Notes under the pieces: generated by a model
The model's input: the letters and a program-made list of their open reading frames with translations, nothing else
The model's database searches: none
What the model was told of the DNA's origin: nothing
Program-made: the position numbers and the translations under genes
Origin: Ceratotherium simum simum
Taxonomy: Eukaryota; Chordata; Mammalia; Perissodactyla; Rhinocerotidae
Length of the DNA stretch: 64,000 nucleotides
Assembly (NCBI RefSeq): GCF_000283155.1
Contig: NW_004454160.1
Location: 8,692,857-8,756,856, forward strand
Reading direction: 5' to 3'
Shown: piece by piece, positions 19,973 to 31,548 of the stretch
Layout: each line of letters opens with the position of its first letter
Numbering within the stretch: the first letter of the stretch is position 1

Positions 19973-20236
19973 ATGTGAGCCAGCCCTGATGGTCCAGTGG
20001 TTAAAGTTCGGCGCTCTCACCCCTTCGGTGGCCCAGGTTCACTTCCCAGTCACAGAACCACACCACCCATCTGTCAGTTGCCATGCTATGGCGGCAGGTT
20101 ACATAGAAGAACTAGAAGGACTTACAACTAGGGTATACAACCATGCACTGGAGGTTTGGGGAGGAAAAAAAAAAGAAAAAGAGGAGGATTGACAACAGAT
20201 GTTAGCTCAGGGTGAATCCTTCCCTACAAAAGAAAA
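19973..20236 (+). mobile_element. ERE SINE with 11-bp target duplication
   Basis: gagccagccctgatggtcca starts a divergent ERE with atgctatggcggcaggttac and gatgttagctcagggtgaat, plus an A-rich tail. Exact duplications AAAAATTTACT flank it at 19962-19972 and 20237-20247. The B-box is decayed, so this is an older subfamily than the copy at 8805. Confidence 0.92.
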
Positions 20237-20247
20237 AAAAATTTACT

Positions 20248-22015
20248 TTGCCTTCCTGTCACTGACACCTGGAATTCCTTTCACTGGGACCACGCCCTTC
20301 ACCCCATAGCGAGAGAGCAGGTGCAGATGCAAACATCCTTGGGATGGGAAACACATTAACTTCACACTATTTGCAAATAATAGCCTTTCTATCATTTTTT
20401 CCCAAGAAAGACTTTTAAGCTTGCTGCTTGTTGACACAGAATCTTTACCTGGAGTAGGTTTGGGCAGAAGGGTAGGGCCGGGCCAGATGGTCCTGGGGAC
20501 TGGGTAAGCAGAGGTACCATCATGAAAGGGGGACAGAGCACAGGCAACATCCACTGAGAGCTCCTCCAAACTCCACGAGCTCCACAGAGTGGGCCATTTT
20601 CCTCAGCCTCTTGAGCCTCCTCAGCCTTCCTCACCCACATGAGCAGTGTCATTGTCCTAGAGACCTGCAGATGCAGTGATGCCACCAGACAGATGAGGGC
20701 TGAGGGCTGGGGAGAGGCACCCGACACAGAGCTGCTCTCCACTCGGTACCCCCTCCTCCCCTCTGTCGTCTGGGATCTCCTGGTCTGATGGGAAAGATGA
20801 TCTTACCACCAAGGAGCATCCACCTGAGAGGGGAGTGAGAATTTTCACACAAGAGTGAGCGAGCAACTCTGGGCACAAATCGGCAGAGCCCGAAAGTCTT
20901 AGGCTAGTTAGCTCACATGTGCCCACCACGCATGCGCAGGAGCTACTGGGTGGGGAAAGGCCTGAAGGACAGATTTCATCCTGCCCCCATTTGCTATTCA
21001 AGTCAGGGGTTGGGCTGACATGTCTGAGGCTAATCCTGGCATCTCCCTTTTACAGACAGAGCCGCCAGGGAAAAGCCCCTCTTTGGTCCCCACATGGCAG
21101 TGTGGGATAAGATCAGGTGGGACCCTGCTCCCTTGTCTCTCCAGTGGCCTCCCTGTCCCTATCCCACACCACCTTTGCCATCCAACTCTTCCTGCCCAGT
21201 GGAATCCTTGGCAGAAGCTTGTCTATTCTGTTATGCCTACACTGATGGCTCCCAACCCATGCAGAGTCATCACCTCTCCCCCATGGGCTCATGAGACAAA
21301 CTTAGAGGGAACATAAGGTGAAACATCTGAAGTCCCTTTTGTTACCCCAGATCCCATGGCAAAAACGTGGTGGAACGGGGACTTGAAGCTCCATTTCAGA
21401 TTCTAAGCCCAGAGATCTCTCCTGGAACGAAGCAGTAGGGGCCTTGGTGAGCAGTGAGCAGTCAGGGGTGGGGGAGGCACTCTGAATCTGGGGCTTAGGG
21501 AGCCCCGCAAACGCTGGGACCCTGCCTCCCTGGGGGTGGAAGGAGTTACATTCCCCGTGGTCATGTACCAGCCTCCTGGTACGGTTTCCTCTCCTGCTCC
21601 ATTTGGCCTCACTGAGTGGGGCATCCATGCTGATTTTGAGAGGCTTCTGTGGGAGGCGGACTGGAGGTCTGTGGAGCTGGAGGGAGCTGTGAGGAGAGGG
21701 GTCTGAGGCAGGATGAAAGTGAGCAAGAGAGAGATGAAGTAGTTGCTGCGGGGAGAGGAAATTTGGGGAACAAGCAGAGAGACGGTTAAGGGGGATGTCT
21801 GGGAAGTTTTGGCATCTAATGCATAATGCAATCCCCTCTGTCTCCCCATCAAACCTTCAGGCCATCAAATCTTCAAACCTTTAGACAGACCTCACATGGG
21901 CGGAGGGGGTGAGCAGGGTGGCCAGAGGAGGTCACGGACATGAAAGTTTATCCTGTGAGCTGGCAGCCTAGCCTGCCCCCTGCCGCAGTCCTGCCCCAGG
22001 CTCAGCCTCCACTCT
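20248..22015. other. Unique sequence, 1.8 kb, nothing identified
   Basis: GC-moderate unique DNA with many short overlapping open frames and no recognisable domain or repeat. Confidence 0.45.
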
Positions 22016-22019
22016 CCTC

Positions 22020-22115
22020 CTGCCCAGGACTTGGACAAGTCACCTGCCTGTGATCTCGCTCCTTGGGACAGCATCTACATACTCCTCTTGAGGTTTCAAG
22101 GTGACATGAGGCCTG
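22020..22115 (+). mobile_element. Possible MIR fragment
   Basis: cttggacaagtcacctgcct and nearby text resemble the MIR centre (ttgggcaagtcacttaacct). Weak. Confidence 0.3.
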
Positions 22116-23080
22116 GGAAGTAACCAGGGAGGCTGGAGTGCCTCAGGGATGAGAAAGGGGGAAGATGCCTGAGAGCTCCTAGACTCGGCTTTGCTGATTT
22201 CTCATCAGCTTTGAAGATGGGCAGGAAGAAAAGAAGATTTTTTTGCACCCTCCTTTTTCCAATAAGCCCTGGAAGCACTCAGCATTTGAGTATAATCCTT
22301 ATTGACTCCATCTGTTGGAGGGCGGGGGGGCGGTAGGGAGAAAGGAGAGTTTCAGGAGCCAGGGCCTTAACTCTCCAGTCCTCCTTGAGCCCTCAGCCTG
22401 AGTCTTCTCTCCCTGCTCATCTCCCCCTACACAGTGGGCTCCAAACTGCAGGGCTGCAAGTTAGAGAAAGGAGTGGGAGACAGGATCCAGGGCCAGGCCA
22501 AGGGGCAGGGAGTTGGAGGGACGCCCAGGTCTGTTTGTCTTCTCTCCACCTTGGCCGGGGGCCAGAGAGGAGGCTAGTGGAGAAGGGGGCCGTGAAAGAA
22601 AGCCCTGGAGCGGAGAGCTTCAAACAAGTGCTGAGAGAGGAAACCACAGTTTTAATTATCCCCCAAATTAGGGGGTTTCTTTGTACTTTTATGTCTATTC
22701 TTAGCTCCAGAAATTTTTTTAAAAGTTTTGGACAGAATGCAGAAGAGAGTGAAGGCTCTGTAGAAAGTGGGGGCCTCTAACACTACATGCAGAGAGCTGC
22801 CTTGCCTGAGGTCATGCTCTTCTGAGTGTGGCCCACAGACAGTGACTGATGGAGACGGGCAGGGAAGCCCACCCATTTCAGCCCGACTGGGACGTCTTTT
22901 CTCCAGAGCTTCCTGTGGGGTCAACAGAGGCTATCATTTGTATGACATCGCAGATTGACTTCCCTCTGCCTACTCCTGCTTGCTTCCTGCTTCCTTCCAC
23001 AGGTGTTGGTCCCAAGGGCCCTCTTTATTACACAGCCTGCAAGCTGAGCTCCATCTCAGAGTTTGCTTCCCTGAGAGCCC
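22116..23080. other. Unique sequence, nothing identified
   Basis: No repeat or exon recognised. The longest open frame (22385-22780) has no familiar motif. Confidence 0.45.
22320..22338 (+). other. G-quadruplex-type motif
   Basis: Four G runs (ggg, and a seven-G run divisible into two, then ggg) fit the G3N1-7 pattern on the plus strand. Confidence 0.6.
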
Positions 23081-23084
23081 ACCC

Positions 23085-24370
23085 AGCCACCTGAGAGAAT
23101 GGGGATTTATAATAAGCACAAGAAAGGAAATAAATGAGGCTGTGTGATAGAGAGCGAATAGAAGGGGTGTGGAGTCGGGCTGGAGGCCTACTGGAGGCAG
23201 GATTTGGGTTGACACCAGAGAAAGAATTGGTCTCCTGAGAGCTGGAGCCAAAGCTTTCCTGGCAGAGGAGACAGTTAAAGACTCAGGGTATCAAAGGGCC
23301 TGGCATGCGCCTGGTGTTCCTTTATGTGAGAATGTAGATGGAGGTGGGTTGTAGAGGGCTCCCCAGTGGAGGGGACCCATGAGTAGAGGCTTGAAGGTAA
23401 ATGGGTTATTTCTAGGCGTAAAAGAGAGAGGAAAATATCCTAGTCCAAGTGACAACTTAGACAAAGGCGTGGAGGTGAGAAAGGAATTTATGGTGGGTGG
23501 AGGTTGAGAATCGTCAGTGGGAATGCAGGAAAATGGGGGTGGAAAGATAGGTTGGTGCTGGAGTTCATGACTGTAGCTCTTTGTGTGTGTGTGTTGGGAG
23601 GGGAGGATGTTCTGAGAAGAAAATAGAGAGCATGTTGAGGTGGGATTGAGTGAGGAGAGACTGGAGCCTGGGAGACCAGTTGGAGGGCCCAGCTGGAGTC
23701 TAGATAAAAGCCAATAAGAGCTAGACTAGGACAGCGGCACAGGGCATGAAAAAGGAAACCAATTTGAAAAATATTTTGTAGAACTCAAATAGAAGGTGGC
23801 TGACTAGGGCTGAGGGGAGAAGTAGAAAGTGAACATCAGTTTTTCTGGTTTGAATGCTGGGTTGCCTGATGGTGCCAAGGCTGGAGACACAGAAGGGAGG
23901 CAGATTTGTATGGTAGAGGGGAGGAAGAGTTGCAAGACTCCATGTGGTGATGGTTAGAGGGGAATTCTGAGCAGAAGGGAGGGCTAGAGACGAAGACCCA
24001 GTGCTCCTCGGTTGTTAGTGCTGCGTGAGGCTGTGAAGGGAGGTGAGGTCCCTCGGCAGAGAGTGCAGCATGAGTTGAGAAGAGAGAAGACCATGCAGAC
24101 CTGGGGCAAGAAGCAGAGGCAGCAGCCAAGAAAGCCTGATCAGGGTGGTCAGGAGATAGGTGGGGGAAGCCAGGGGAGGAAAGCCAGGACAAAGAGGCAG
24201 GAAGAGTCAAACTCAGCTACTGTAGAGGGGCAAGAGGAATTGCAACAGGAAAGAAGCAGCACTGGAGGCAGCAAATAAGAAGTTATAAGTGACTTCAATG
24301 AGAGTAGAGAGAAGTGACAAAGCAGTATGCAGAGGGGTGCAGGGCCAGGGCTGAATGGAAGGTAGAAAGT
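23085..24370 (-). mobile_element. Degenerate L2/CR1-type LINE, antisense
   Basis: The purine-rich plus strand carries words like cttagacaaaggcgtggagg, tgagaaaggaatttatgg, ggagcctgggagaccagttg and caagaaagcctgatcagggt that resemble reversed L2/CR1 ORF2 sequence. Strongly eroded; the borders are approximate. Confidence 0.4.
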
Positions 24371-24397
24371 TGATGTGATAAGATAAATTATTCTTCT

Positions 24398-24666
24398 GAT
24401 TTAATATTTATTGAGCAGCTACAATGTGCCAGAGAATGCATTAGCCCTTTTGTACCCACATCAATTAACCCATTTTATCCTCACAATAAGCCTTAAAAGT
24501 GGATAGGATTTTCATCATCACCGTTTTTCCAGCTGAGGAGACAAGCTCAGAGAGGGTAAGAAACTTGTTAAATGTCACTCAGCTCTAACGCATTGTAGAG
24601 CTGAGACTCAAACCCTCATTTCCTGACTCTCAGTCTTGTGCTCTATCATCCCGTACTGCCATTACT
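24398..24666 (-). mobile_element. MIR SINE, near full length, antisense
   Basis: aatatttattgagcagctac, ccattttatcctcacaataa, gctcagagagggtaagaaac, gactctcagtcttgtgctct: the complete reversed MIR order. Confidence 0.88.
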
Positions 24667-25055
24667 TTTAAGACAAAAGGAAAGGAAGGAGATGACTTGT
24701 GGCTTGGGAGGAAAGCAGGGTCAAAGAATGATGTCTTGATTTTTCGGATTTAAAGTATTTAACATGTTTATAGGCTTTTGGGAGGGAGCCAGAGGAGTGA
24801 TGATAAATGAACAAGGAATGATTACTGACGGACCCAGAGGCAGGAAGGAACAGAATGGAGTGTGTGTGGATGAACCTGGAAGAGTCAGGCCCATCCTCCT
24901 CTGAACTGGAGGGTAGGGGAATGTGTATGTGAATAGACGGATGTACTTTGAAGCCAAAGGATTAAAATTGGGGGAAGTTTGCCATCGATGGCCTCAGCCT
25001 CCTCAGTGAGGTAGGAGGTGGGGTCACTTGCTGAATCCTAGTCAGCAAACGTGTT
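24667..25055. other. Unique or eroded LINE sequence
   Basis: Purine-rich sequence similar in texture to the eroded L2 upstream, but no specific match is strong enough to call. Confidence 0.4.
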
Positions 25056-25059
25056 TGTT

Positions 25060-25400
25060 CAGGACAGATACCTATTCAGAGTAGCTTATGTACATGTGGG
25101 CATTTACTGGGAGGCAAGCAAGTATCTCATGGACAAAAAGGCCAGGAAAGACAGCTGGGCCTCGGGGGGATGTCTCACCATACTCCAGGGCCACGTGGAG
25201 TCCCCTCTCTATCCCATCTCTACTCTTTGTGCACCTGCCTCTCTCTGGCTTTCTCTGCTGGTCTACAGTTGTTTAGCCCTGGGGTCCAACATGGTCTAAT
25301 CAGAGCCTCTGTGTCCCAATTTCTAATTTTCAAGAGATTTAGTCTAATTGGTTCTCAACCTGGGAGAGGTAATCACCCTTGGTCCAGTTAGAGGTGGTCA
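25060..25400. mobile_element. Ancient repeat-like stretch, unnamed
   Basis: catttactgggaggcaagc followed by a CT-rich section and ggtctaatcagagcctctgt, gggagaggtaatcacccttg, ggtccagttagaggtggtca resembles a widespread old mammalian element I cannot name. Related words occur at 27291-27650 and 4860-4960. Confidence 0.3.
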
Positions 25401-26570
25401 GGGTTTGGGGTCTCCTGAATCCAGGAAAGATGCTGGACTCAAGGTGCTGGAGGATGGATGTGGCATTATAGGGACCCAAGCCTGAGTAGAAGGAGTGTCA
25501 AAGGAGAAAAGAGTGTGGAAGGAGTGCAGCTGCCACCATGCTCCTCGCCAAAGTACTGCCAAGCAGCCCTCTGAGCTGGCTGAGTATGGAAAACCTTAAT
25601 GCACAATGGAGCTCGTCAATGTGGATGTGAGGTTTGTCTCTAGCAACTTTCAGAAGATTGTGAGCAGAAGTAAAAAACTCTTGACATTCCATTGTCTCAC
25701 AGTTGGAGGCGACTAGAAAGGTGATAGGCAGGAAGGTTAAGTGGGCAAAAGAACGGCAATTGGTAACTGGGTAGCTGGAACTGCCTTGCCAGAGCTGGGT
25801 AGGGAGATGCTCAGTGGGAGATGGGTGGGCTGGGGAAATAGGAAGTGGTTAATGGCCAACATCAGGGAGAGGGAGAAGAGCAGGTCTGGGGAGCACAGGA
25901 GGTGGGAGGGAGGCCAACTGGGTTTTACTTACCCTCAGGACCACTGGGGAATTTTCTCCCAATCTTCACTCTTCATAGTTACTCTCCACTCCAGACATGA
26001 CACCAATTTGCTGGGCTCTCCCCTCTTCCTTTGAGAAGCATAATTGACACAAAACTTGGACCCAATAAAGGATTCCTCCAGGCCCTGATAGCTAAGCAGC
26101 ACAAGAGAGAGGAACAAGATCATTATCACTCTGTAATACCCTCAGAAGTGCGGAGACAATCCATCATCCTGAGAAACAGCATCTTCTCTGCCCTCACCCA
26201 TCCAGGGGGGTTTACACATTTCCATATCTGATGTCCTTACCAGCCTGGAGAAGACCTTCTCCAGGGCCCTTGCTTTCTCCATTTGGCTGACATTGACTTT
26301 CCAATCCTGTCCCTCAGAGTGTGGGAGGCTGAAGAATAGAAAGTTCTCCTGTTGAAGGAAAGGCAAAAGTGTGGAGGCTGCAGTGCCTGGAGCAGCGGCT
26401 GAGAGACGCTCAGGAAGAGAGAGGCCTCATTGGGCTCCTCTGTCCTTCTCCATGCTCCTTTGAGAAGCCAGTCTGATCTGCAGCAGGAGGAACACTTCAG
26501 AACTGACGGGAGGGGCAGGCATAACTAGCCTCGGAATCCCATTCTCCAGAGATTTTGGAGACAGAGTTGG
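25401..26570. other. Unique sequence, nothing identified
   Basis: No repeat, exon or RNA gene recognised. Confidence 0.45.
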
Positions 26571-26574
26571 GTCT

Positions 26575-26712
26575 AGATTCTCCTCTAGTAGACTCTAGGT
26601 TCCCTGAGCACGGGGCCTGTGTCTGACATGTTCACCTCCATATCCCTGGAAGCTGGGCAGTGCCTGTTCAGAGCAGTGCTTAATGCTACTGTTGAACAAA
26701 TGAATGAAGTGC
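26575..26712 (+). mobile_element. L2 3' end
   Basis: tagactctaggttccctgag, cacggggcctgtgtctgaca, gcagtgcctgttcagagcag and a terminal caaatgaatgaagtg follow the sense L2 3' end. Confidence 0.55.
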
Positions 26713-27090
26713 TGCCTCCTGGGTTGTGATGTGGTCCGTGGCAGATCTGCCTGGAAATAGGCGCGTAAACAGAAGGACCTTCTGAGTCCTCTCCCCACCC
26801 CTTGGTTTCAATTTGAGGAATCTCGACCTGTGCTAGAGGCATGCTTCAGAGAAAAAGGGTCTGCTCTGAAGGCTAAGGGTGAGGGGTTAGGGCTCCCAAG
26901 GGAAAACTCCCTGGCACTAGGCCAGAGTGCTTTTCTCCACCTGACCCAGAAGACACCCTCTCGGAAGGAGCATCTGCAGGGAAACTGCTCTTTCGTAGGG
27001 TTAAATGAAGGGCAACAGCTGAAGTCCGACTGGAACAGGTTGGGCCTGCTTTGGGAAGACTGTCCTTCACAAGGTCAAAGTTCCAGTGGT
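26713..27090. other. Unique sequence, nothing identified
   Basis: No repeat recognised. Open frames on both strands have no familiar motif. Confidence 0.45.
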
Positions 27091-27091
27091 T

Positions 27092-27290
27092 TCCATCCAT
27101 TCATTCACTCAACAATTTTACCAAGCACCTTCTGTGTGCTGAGCACTGTTCAGAGTATCAGGAAAACAGTGATGAACAGGTGGAAAGGGCTCCTCTCCTC
27201 ATGGAGCTTTCAGCAAGATCTTGAGAATTGTTTGGATGCAAAACTAGAAAATCACTCAAAACTAGATAAAATAATCAAGGGGAATTTGTT
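27092..27290 (-). mobile_element. L2 3' end, antisense
   Basis: ccattcattcactcaacaat, ccttctgtgtgctgagcac, cagtgatgaacaggtgg, cctcatggagctttcagc: the reversed L2 terminus. Confidence 0.72.
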
Positions 27291-27690
27291 GGAGTGATGC
27301 AGGGATGCAGGTATAATTTATACCAGCTGAGGACAAGAGGCACAACCAAGAGCGAGGAAAGGCTGACACTGGGACCCGCAGAGTCAGACCCCAGGGTTGC
27401 TCTCAGGCTCTCAGGAGGGATGATGTGTCTCTTCTCTCTGTTGACCTGCACACTCTGCATCAGCACTGCCACAGCAGGAAGTGGCTACCCCAGCGCTGCC
27501 CTTGCAGGATCCTCCAGTTCCAGAACCCAAAATCGACCCCTTCATACTCTGTCCTAATGCTTGGTCCCTTGGGTTCGGATGTCCACCTGTAGTCCAATCA
27601 GCTATGGCCTGGGAGGGAAAGGACTGGTGGTTCAAAAGGGCAGGTGGAGTGGTAGGGGGTGGATAAAGGGGGTGGGGGGAAATCCATCTC
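27291..27690. mobile_element. Ancient repeat-like stretch, unnamed, with G-rich end
   Basis: The words gtccaatcagctatggcctg and the preceding CT-rich block resemble the 25060 stretch. It ends in G-rich sequence (gggggtggataaagggggtg at 27655-27675). Naming would need a library search. Confidence 0.28.
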
Positions 27691-27930
27691 CCCACTTGGT
27701 CTCTAACTCGATCCATGAGAGTGGTGGGGGCTGCTTTGCTGAGAGCTGCCCCCTCCTCCTGTCCCGCCAGAACAGAAGCCTGGGGCCACCTAAACCAGGC
27801 AATGACACTGAAAAGGAAGCCCCATCAAGGCAGAATGAGGCCTCTTTCTCCTGCTTTTCAGCCTGGGGAACTGTTCCATAATTAAGGGGAAAAAATGATG
27901 AATGCAGAGACAGGGAAGTCCCCATACTTC
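27691..27930. other. Unique sequence, nothing identified
   Basis: Short unique interval between the repeat-like stretch and the AT-rich block. Confidence 0.45.
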
Positions 27931-27934
27931 ATCC

Positions 27935-28125
27935 TTATTGCCATTGAATTAACAGTGTAACACATCATGTTTTATTATAACTTTATAATAATTACAGTTG
28001 TTACTGAATTCACGTATATGGAAAAGGCAGAAATATCATCACTGTATTAATTCATGAGGCCCCTCAATGGAATTTATTGAGCAATGAGTGAACTCCAACC
28101 ACTTGGCATGAAACAGAAGACTTTC
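27935..28125. promoter_or_regulatory. AT-rich conserved-looking noncoding block
   Basis: Complex, nonrepetitive AT-rich sequence with attgaattaacagtg, tttattataactttataata, gtattaattcatgagg and aatttattgagcaatgag. Dense TTAT and TAAT homeodomain-type words. No repeat recognised and no coding signal. Confidence 0.35.
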
Positions 28126-28319
28126 CCCAACACAGGCCTCTATTAGCTATCATGAAACCCAAATGACCCATTTCACATGGAACCAGGCAGTCTGCCCCCA
28201 TTAATTTCTCCTCCTCCAGGCAGTCTGCCCTGATTCAGAGGGTTGTGTTTAGAACTTCCCTCTTCGTAGTAGAGCTAACACCCACACTCTCCTAGAATGT
28301 CTCAAAGATTCACAAATGT

Positions 28320-28565
28320 CAACCCAAATGTTAAGATAAACGTTTTCCATTTGCACAGGGCACTATAGTTTTCCAAATGTGATTGTAGACGTGACCTTTC
28401 CATTTGAAAGGTTAAACAGAAAACCCTTTTGAAAAGAAAGATATATGGGCATCAGGGCCATCAATAGACTTCGCTGTTGATGGTTTTATTTTGGGGGAGA
28501 GAGGGGTAGCCAATTGATGTAATGGCAAAGCCCAGGCCATTTTTAAGAAATTACTAACCCCTTGG
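28320..28565. promoter_or_regulatory. AT-rich unique block, possible noncoding element
   Basis: Nonrepetitive sequence including aacgttttccatttgcac, gttgatggttttattttggg and ttttaagaaattactaac. Weak inference of regulatory nature. Confidence 0.2.
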
Positions 28566-28648
28566 CAAAGACCACATGCAGTCAATGGAAGTCTGTGGGC
28601 ACCTGCTGGTTAGGCCTCTAGAAATGACTAGCAAAGGAGAAGCAGAGG

Positions 28649-28672
28649 ATTCCCCCCTCTGCAGGGGGGAAT
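28649..28672. repeat. Perfect inverted repeat, 9-bp arms
   Basis: attcccccc, centre tctgca, ggggggaat. The arms are exact complements with a 6-nt centre. Confidence 0.97.
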
Positions 28673-28947
28673 GTCTAATATTTAACTCAGAGGAAAGAAG
28701 ACTTGGGAGAATTGAGATACCCATCAACTATCAGAAGGGCCCTTTTGTGTAGGTGGAAGTGGACTAGTCCTCTGGGCTCAGAAGATGGGGTGGAGGGATG
28801 GGGTGGGGAGCAGAGCTGGGATCTAAAAAGAAGAGACTCAGTGGCAGAAATTGTTCGCCCAAGGCACAACTTTCTGGTGGGGAGACCAGTCCAGCAGCCA
28901 ACAGGGCAGCCCCAGTAGTGTTGAGCTTCCTGAAGTATGAGAGGCTG

Positions 28948-29165
28948 GTTCATTGGTTTATTCAACTAGTTTTTATCTAGTAGTCATTATGCACAGGCAG
29001 TGTGGGCAACACTGCCCTCAGAGAGCTCACAGTCAAGAGGGGAAGTTGGACAATAAACAAGTAAGAAACAACCAAAGTGCACTGACAAGTTGTGAAATGG
29101 GCTACAGAAGAGAAGAAAGGGTAGACCATGGGAAGGACAGAGGAGGGAAGGAGGGGCCTTGATAC
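28948..29165 (-). mobile_element. L2 3' end, antisense
   Basis: attggtttattcaactagtt, ctgccctcagagagctcac, agttggacaataaacaagta, cacaagttgtgaaatgggct-like text gives reversed L2. Confidence 0.65.
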
Positions 29166-29335
29166 TGAGGGTCTGCTAAGTGCTAGATCCATTCAGATAT
29201 CTTTTTCTAGTCTCAGGACCCTGAAGGAAGGTCTTATTTTCCTTCATATTTATAGAAAAATAAACCAAGATTGAGTGCAGTTAAGTGGGTTATCTGAAGT
29301 CATTTGGTCAGCACACATTTTTGAACACCTGCTTT
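29166..29335 (-). mobile_element. MIR-like fragment, antisense
   Basis: ggtctgctaagtgctagatc, then tcttattttccttcatattt and agttaagtgggttatctgaa follow reversed MIR, divergent. Confidence 0.45.
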
Positions 29336-30380
29336 GTAAGTGACCCTGCTGGGAAGGGAGCCCAGTCTGATGGGTGAAAGTAGGTCAAGATGGTGCAGGA
29401 TTGTGGAGGATGTTCCCCTGCTGGGTGGAGCTCAGGCTGCATGGCCACTGAAGTTCCATCAGCCCCGAGATCCTGCATATATGTGTGCCTGGGTCAGCTT
29501 GACAGCTCACAGACTCAGGATCCAATGGTGAGAGAATTTTAATGTAAAGAATATCAATCACTTATCCAAAGTGTGGATTCACTCTACAGCACATTTGTGG
29601 AGCAATCAAGCAGCATTTATGTGAGCATCTTCAGCAAGGGTTCACTCTCTCCACAGGAGCCACCGCATCTCTGCACAGATCTCACAGGTGGAACGTCCTT
29701 TCTTACATCAGATTCAACTCTGTCTCACCTCGGAACACACCGAGCAGGCTGGGGCTCTCTTCCACATGGGCCCCCTTTCTATGAAGTTTCAAAACCAAAA
29801 GCCTTCTGAATCTGAAAGAATGACGAGACTTTATTGGTATAATTTCAGGCCTAAGAAATCCCTATCTGGTTTACTATTCTGCAATTCAAAGATAGAGAAA
29901 CAGGAGAACCCCTCACCTCACCCCGTGTAGGCATCTGCTATTCTGCTGAATGGATTGTGGAGCTGTCCCCTCTCTTCAGAGCCCAGTGGAGCAGCCAGTC
30001 CCAGCAGCAAGCATCTGCCCCAGCAGTGTCTGGTTGCCCACAAAGGCTGTTCCCATTGCCACCATGTCAGCTGGCTACTGGGATTCATGGTTCTACCTGG
30101 AAGACCCTTCCTATCACAGCCCATTCATCACTGGTCTCTGGGTAACTAGCAGGTAACTGGTGGAAAGGGTCCCCCTTTCATTGTGTGTGGTGCTGGAGAG
30201 TGATGAATACCCCCTCCCACTCCTACCCCAGCTGCACTGCTAAATCTACTCCCACTGTAAATCCCTCCATCCAACAAGAGAAATGAGGCCCCAGACAACC
30301 TTGGGGCATTAAGCTGCAGGTCTATCATCTTGCAAATATGCTGCCTCCCAAAGCCCCGCAACAGGAATGAAGAGGGAAGA
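29336..30380. other. Unique sequence, 1 kb, nothing identified
   Basis: Three overlapping open frames of 62-68 codons at 29950-30156 in all phases show that openness here is compositional. No repeat or exon recognised. Confidence 0.45.
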
Positions 30381-30382
30381 AC

Positions 30383-30560
30383 GCTAGTGTAGGGCTCAGA
30401 GATCTGGCTTCCAGTCTCTCTATCACTGCTTGGCTGTGTGATTTGGGGCAAGTCTCTGCCCTGAGTCTCAGGTCTTTCATCTTTAAAACGAGGAACTGAG
30501 TCACTAAATGATCCCTAAGATGCTTTCCAAGCTCTAACATTTTCTGATCCTACGCATATT
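30383..30560 (+). mobile_element. MIR-type SINE
   Basis: cttggctgtgtgatttgggg, caagtctctgccctgagtct, tttcatctttaaaacgagga, tttccaagctctaacatttt: the MIR variant with the gctctaacattctatg-type 3' end. Confidence 0.65.
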
Positions 30561-30639
30561 CCAGGACTATGCATAGATCAGGCTGAAGCTTGAGGCCCGT
30601 GTTGCAAAGCCAGGGTGTCATTCTTGCATCAGGAGGAGC

Positions 30640-30695
30640 TCGGACATAATGACCTCCAGGTTTCTTCTAGTTCTGGAAGTCTGTGAGTAACTCCC
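30640..30695 (+). mobile_element. MIR-type 3' fragment
   Basis: gagctcggacataatgacct and ttctagttctggaagtctg match the 3' end of the same MIR variant as the copy just upstream. Confidence 0.38.
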
Positions 30696-30917
30696 CTAGA
30701 GCACTGAGAACAACAAGAATGCCTGGCCCCTGGGCAGTGATCTGAGTCTTATTCCACCTGTCTGAAACACTCAATCCAATGGCACCAACTTTGATGGAAG
30801 GGCAGGTCAATGTAAACAGTGGTAGGCATTCCTGAAGGCTCTTGCTACCAGGGTGCTGATGGTTTTGTTTGATGGGGGTTTGTGGTGGGTGGTAGAATCA
30901 AGGTGTTTGGAAATGAC

Positions 30918-31005
30918 GGAGAGATAACAGTAGTGGTAATCATTAAGTGTCTATGACATGTGCACCAAGCACTTCACAGAGGTTCCTTTGTTTACAGAGA
31001 GCCCA
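30918..31005 (-). mobile_element. MIR fragment, antisense
   Basis: aacagtagtggtaatcatta, agtgtctatgacatgtgcac, caagcacttcacagaggttc in reversed MIR order. Confidence 0.5.
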
Positions 31006-31130
31006 AGCAAGGTCTTCCAGATGCCAGTATTGTTTATTTCTGACTCTGGATGCTAGTTGCAGAAGTGTGTTCAAGTTATGAAAATTTGTTCAATTGAATA
31101 CTTAGGACATGAGACTTTTCTCTCTATATA

Positions 31131-31342
31131 TACAGTAATGCGCTGCATAACGACATTTCAGTCAATGACGGACCGCATGTAAGACGGTGGTCCTGTAAGA
31201 TTAGTACCATATAGCCTAGGTGTGTAGCAGGCTATACCATCCAGGTTTGTCTAAGTACACTCTATGATGTTCTCACGACAACAAAATCACCTAATGACAT
31301 GTTTCTCAGAACATATCCCCATTGTTAAGCAACACAACTGTA
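31131..31342. mobile_element. Tc1/mariner-type (Tigger-like) nonautonomous element
   Basis: A 212-bp element bounded by TA on both sides. The ends tacagtaatgcgctgcataa and ttaagcaacacaactgta are imperfect inverted repeats (both read tacagt inward). The interior words atagcctaggtgtgtagcag and gtacactctatgatgttctc are those of a common short mammalian mariner-group repeat. No transposase remains. Confidence 0.78.
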
Positions 31343-31369
31343 TTCAACAAAAAATTTTTTTTGACAAAA

Positions 31370-31548
31370 GTTACTTTATTTCATTCTCACAGCTACATAC
31401 AATGTGGCTGCTGCTAGCCTTGTTTTACCAGTGATGACATTGAGGCATAGAAAGGTTAAGGAACTTCTCCAAAGCCACACAGTAGGAAATGGCGACGCTG
31501 GGCCTGCAACCGGGATCCAGCTGGCCTCAAAGCTGCTGCTCTCTCCCC
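31370..31548 (-). mobile_element. MIR SINE, antisense
   Basis: ttgttttaccagtgatgaca, ttgaggcatagaaaggttaa, aaagccacacagtaggaaat, a ctgcaaccgggatcc block: reversed MIR. Confidence 0.68.

Noticed and set aside
29950..30156. Three overlapping open frames of 62-68 codons in all plus-strand phases
   Set aside because: Openness in every phase reflects composition, not coding.
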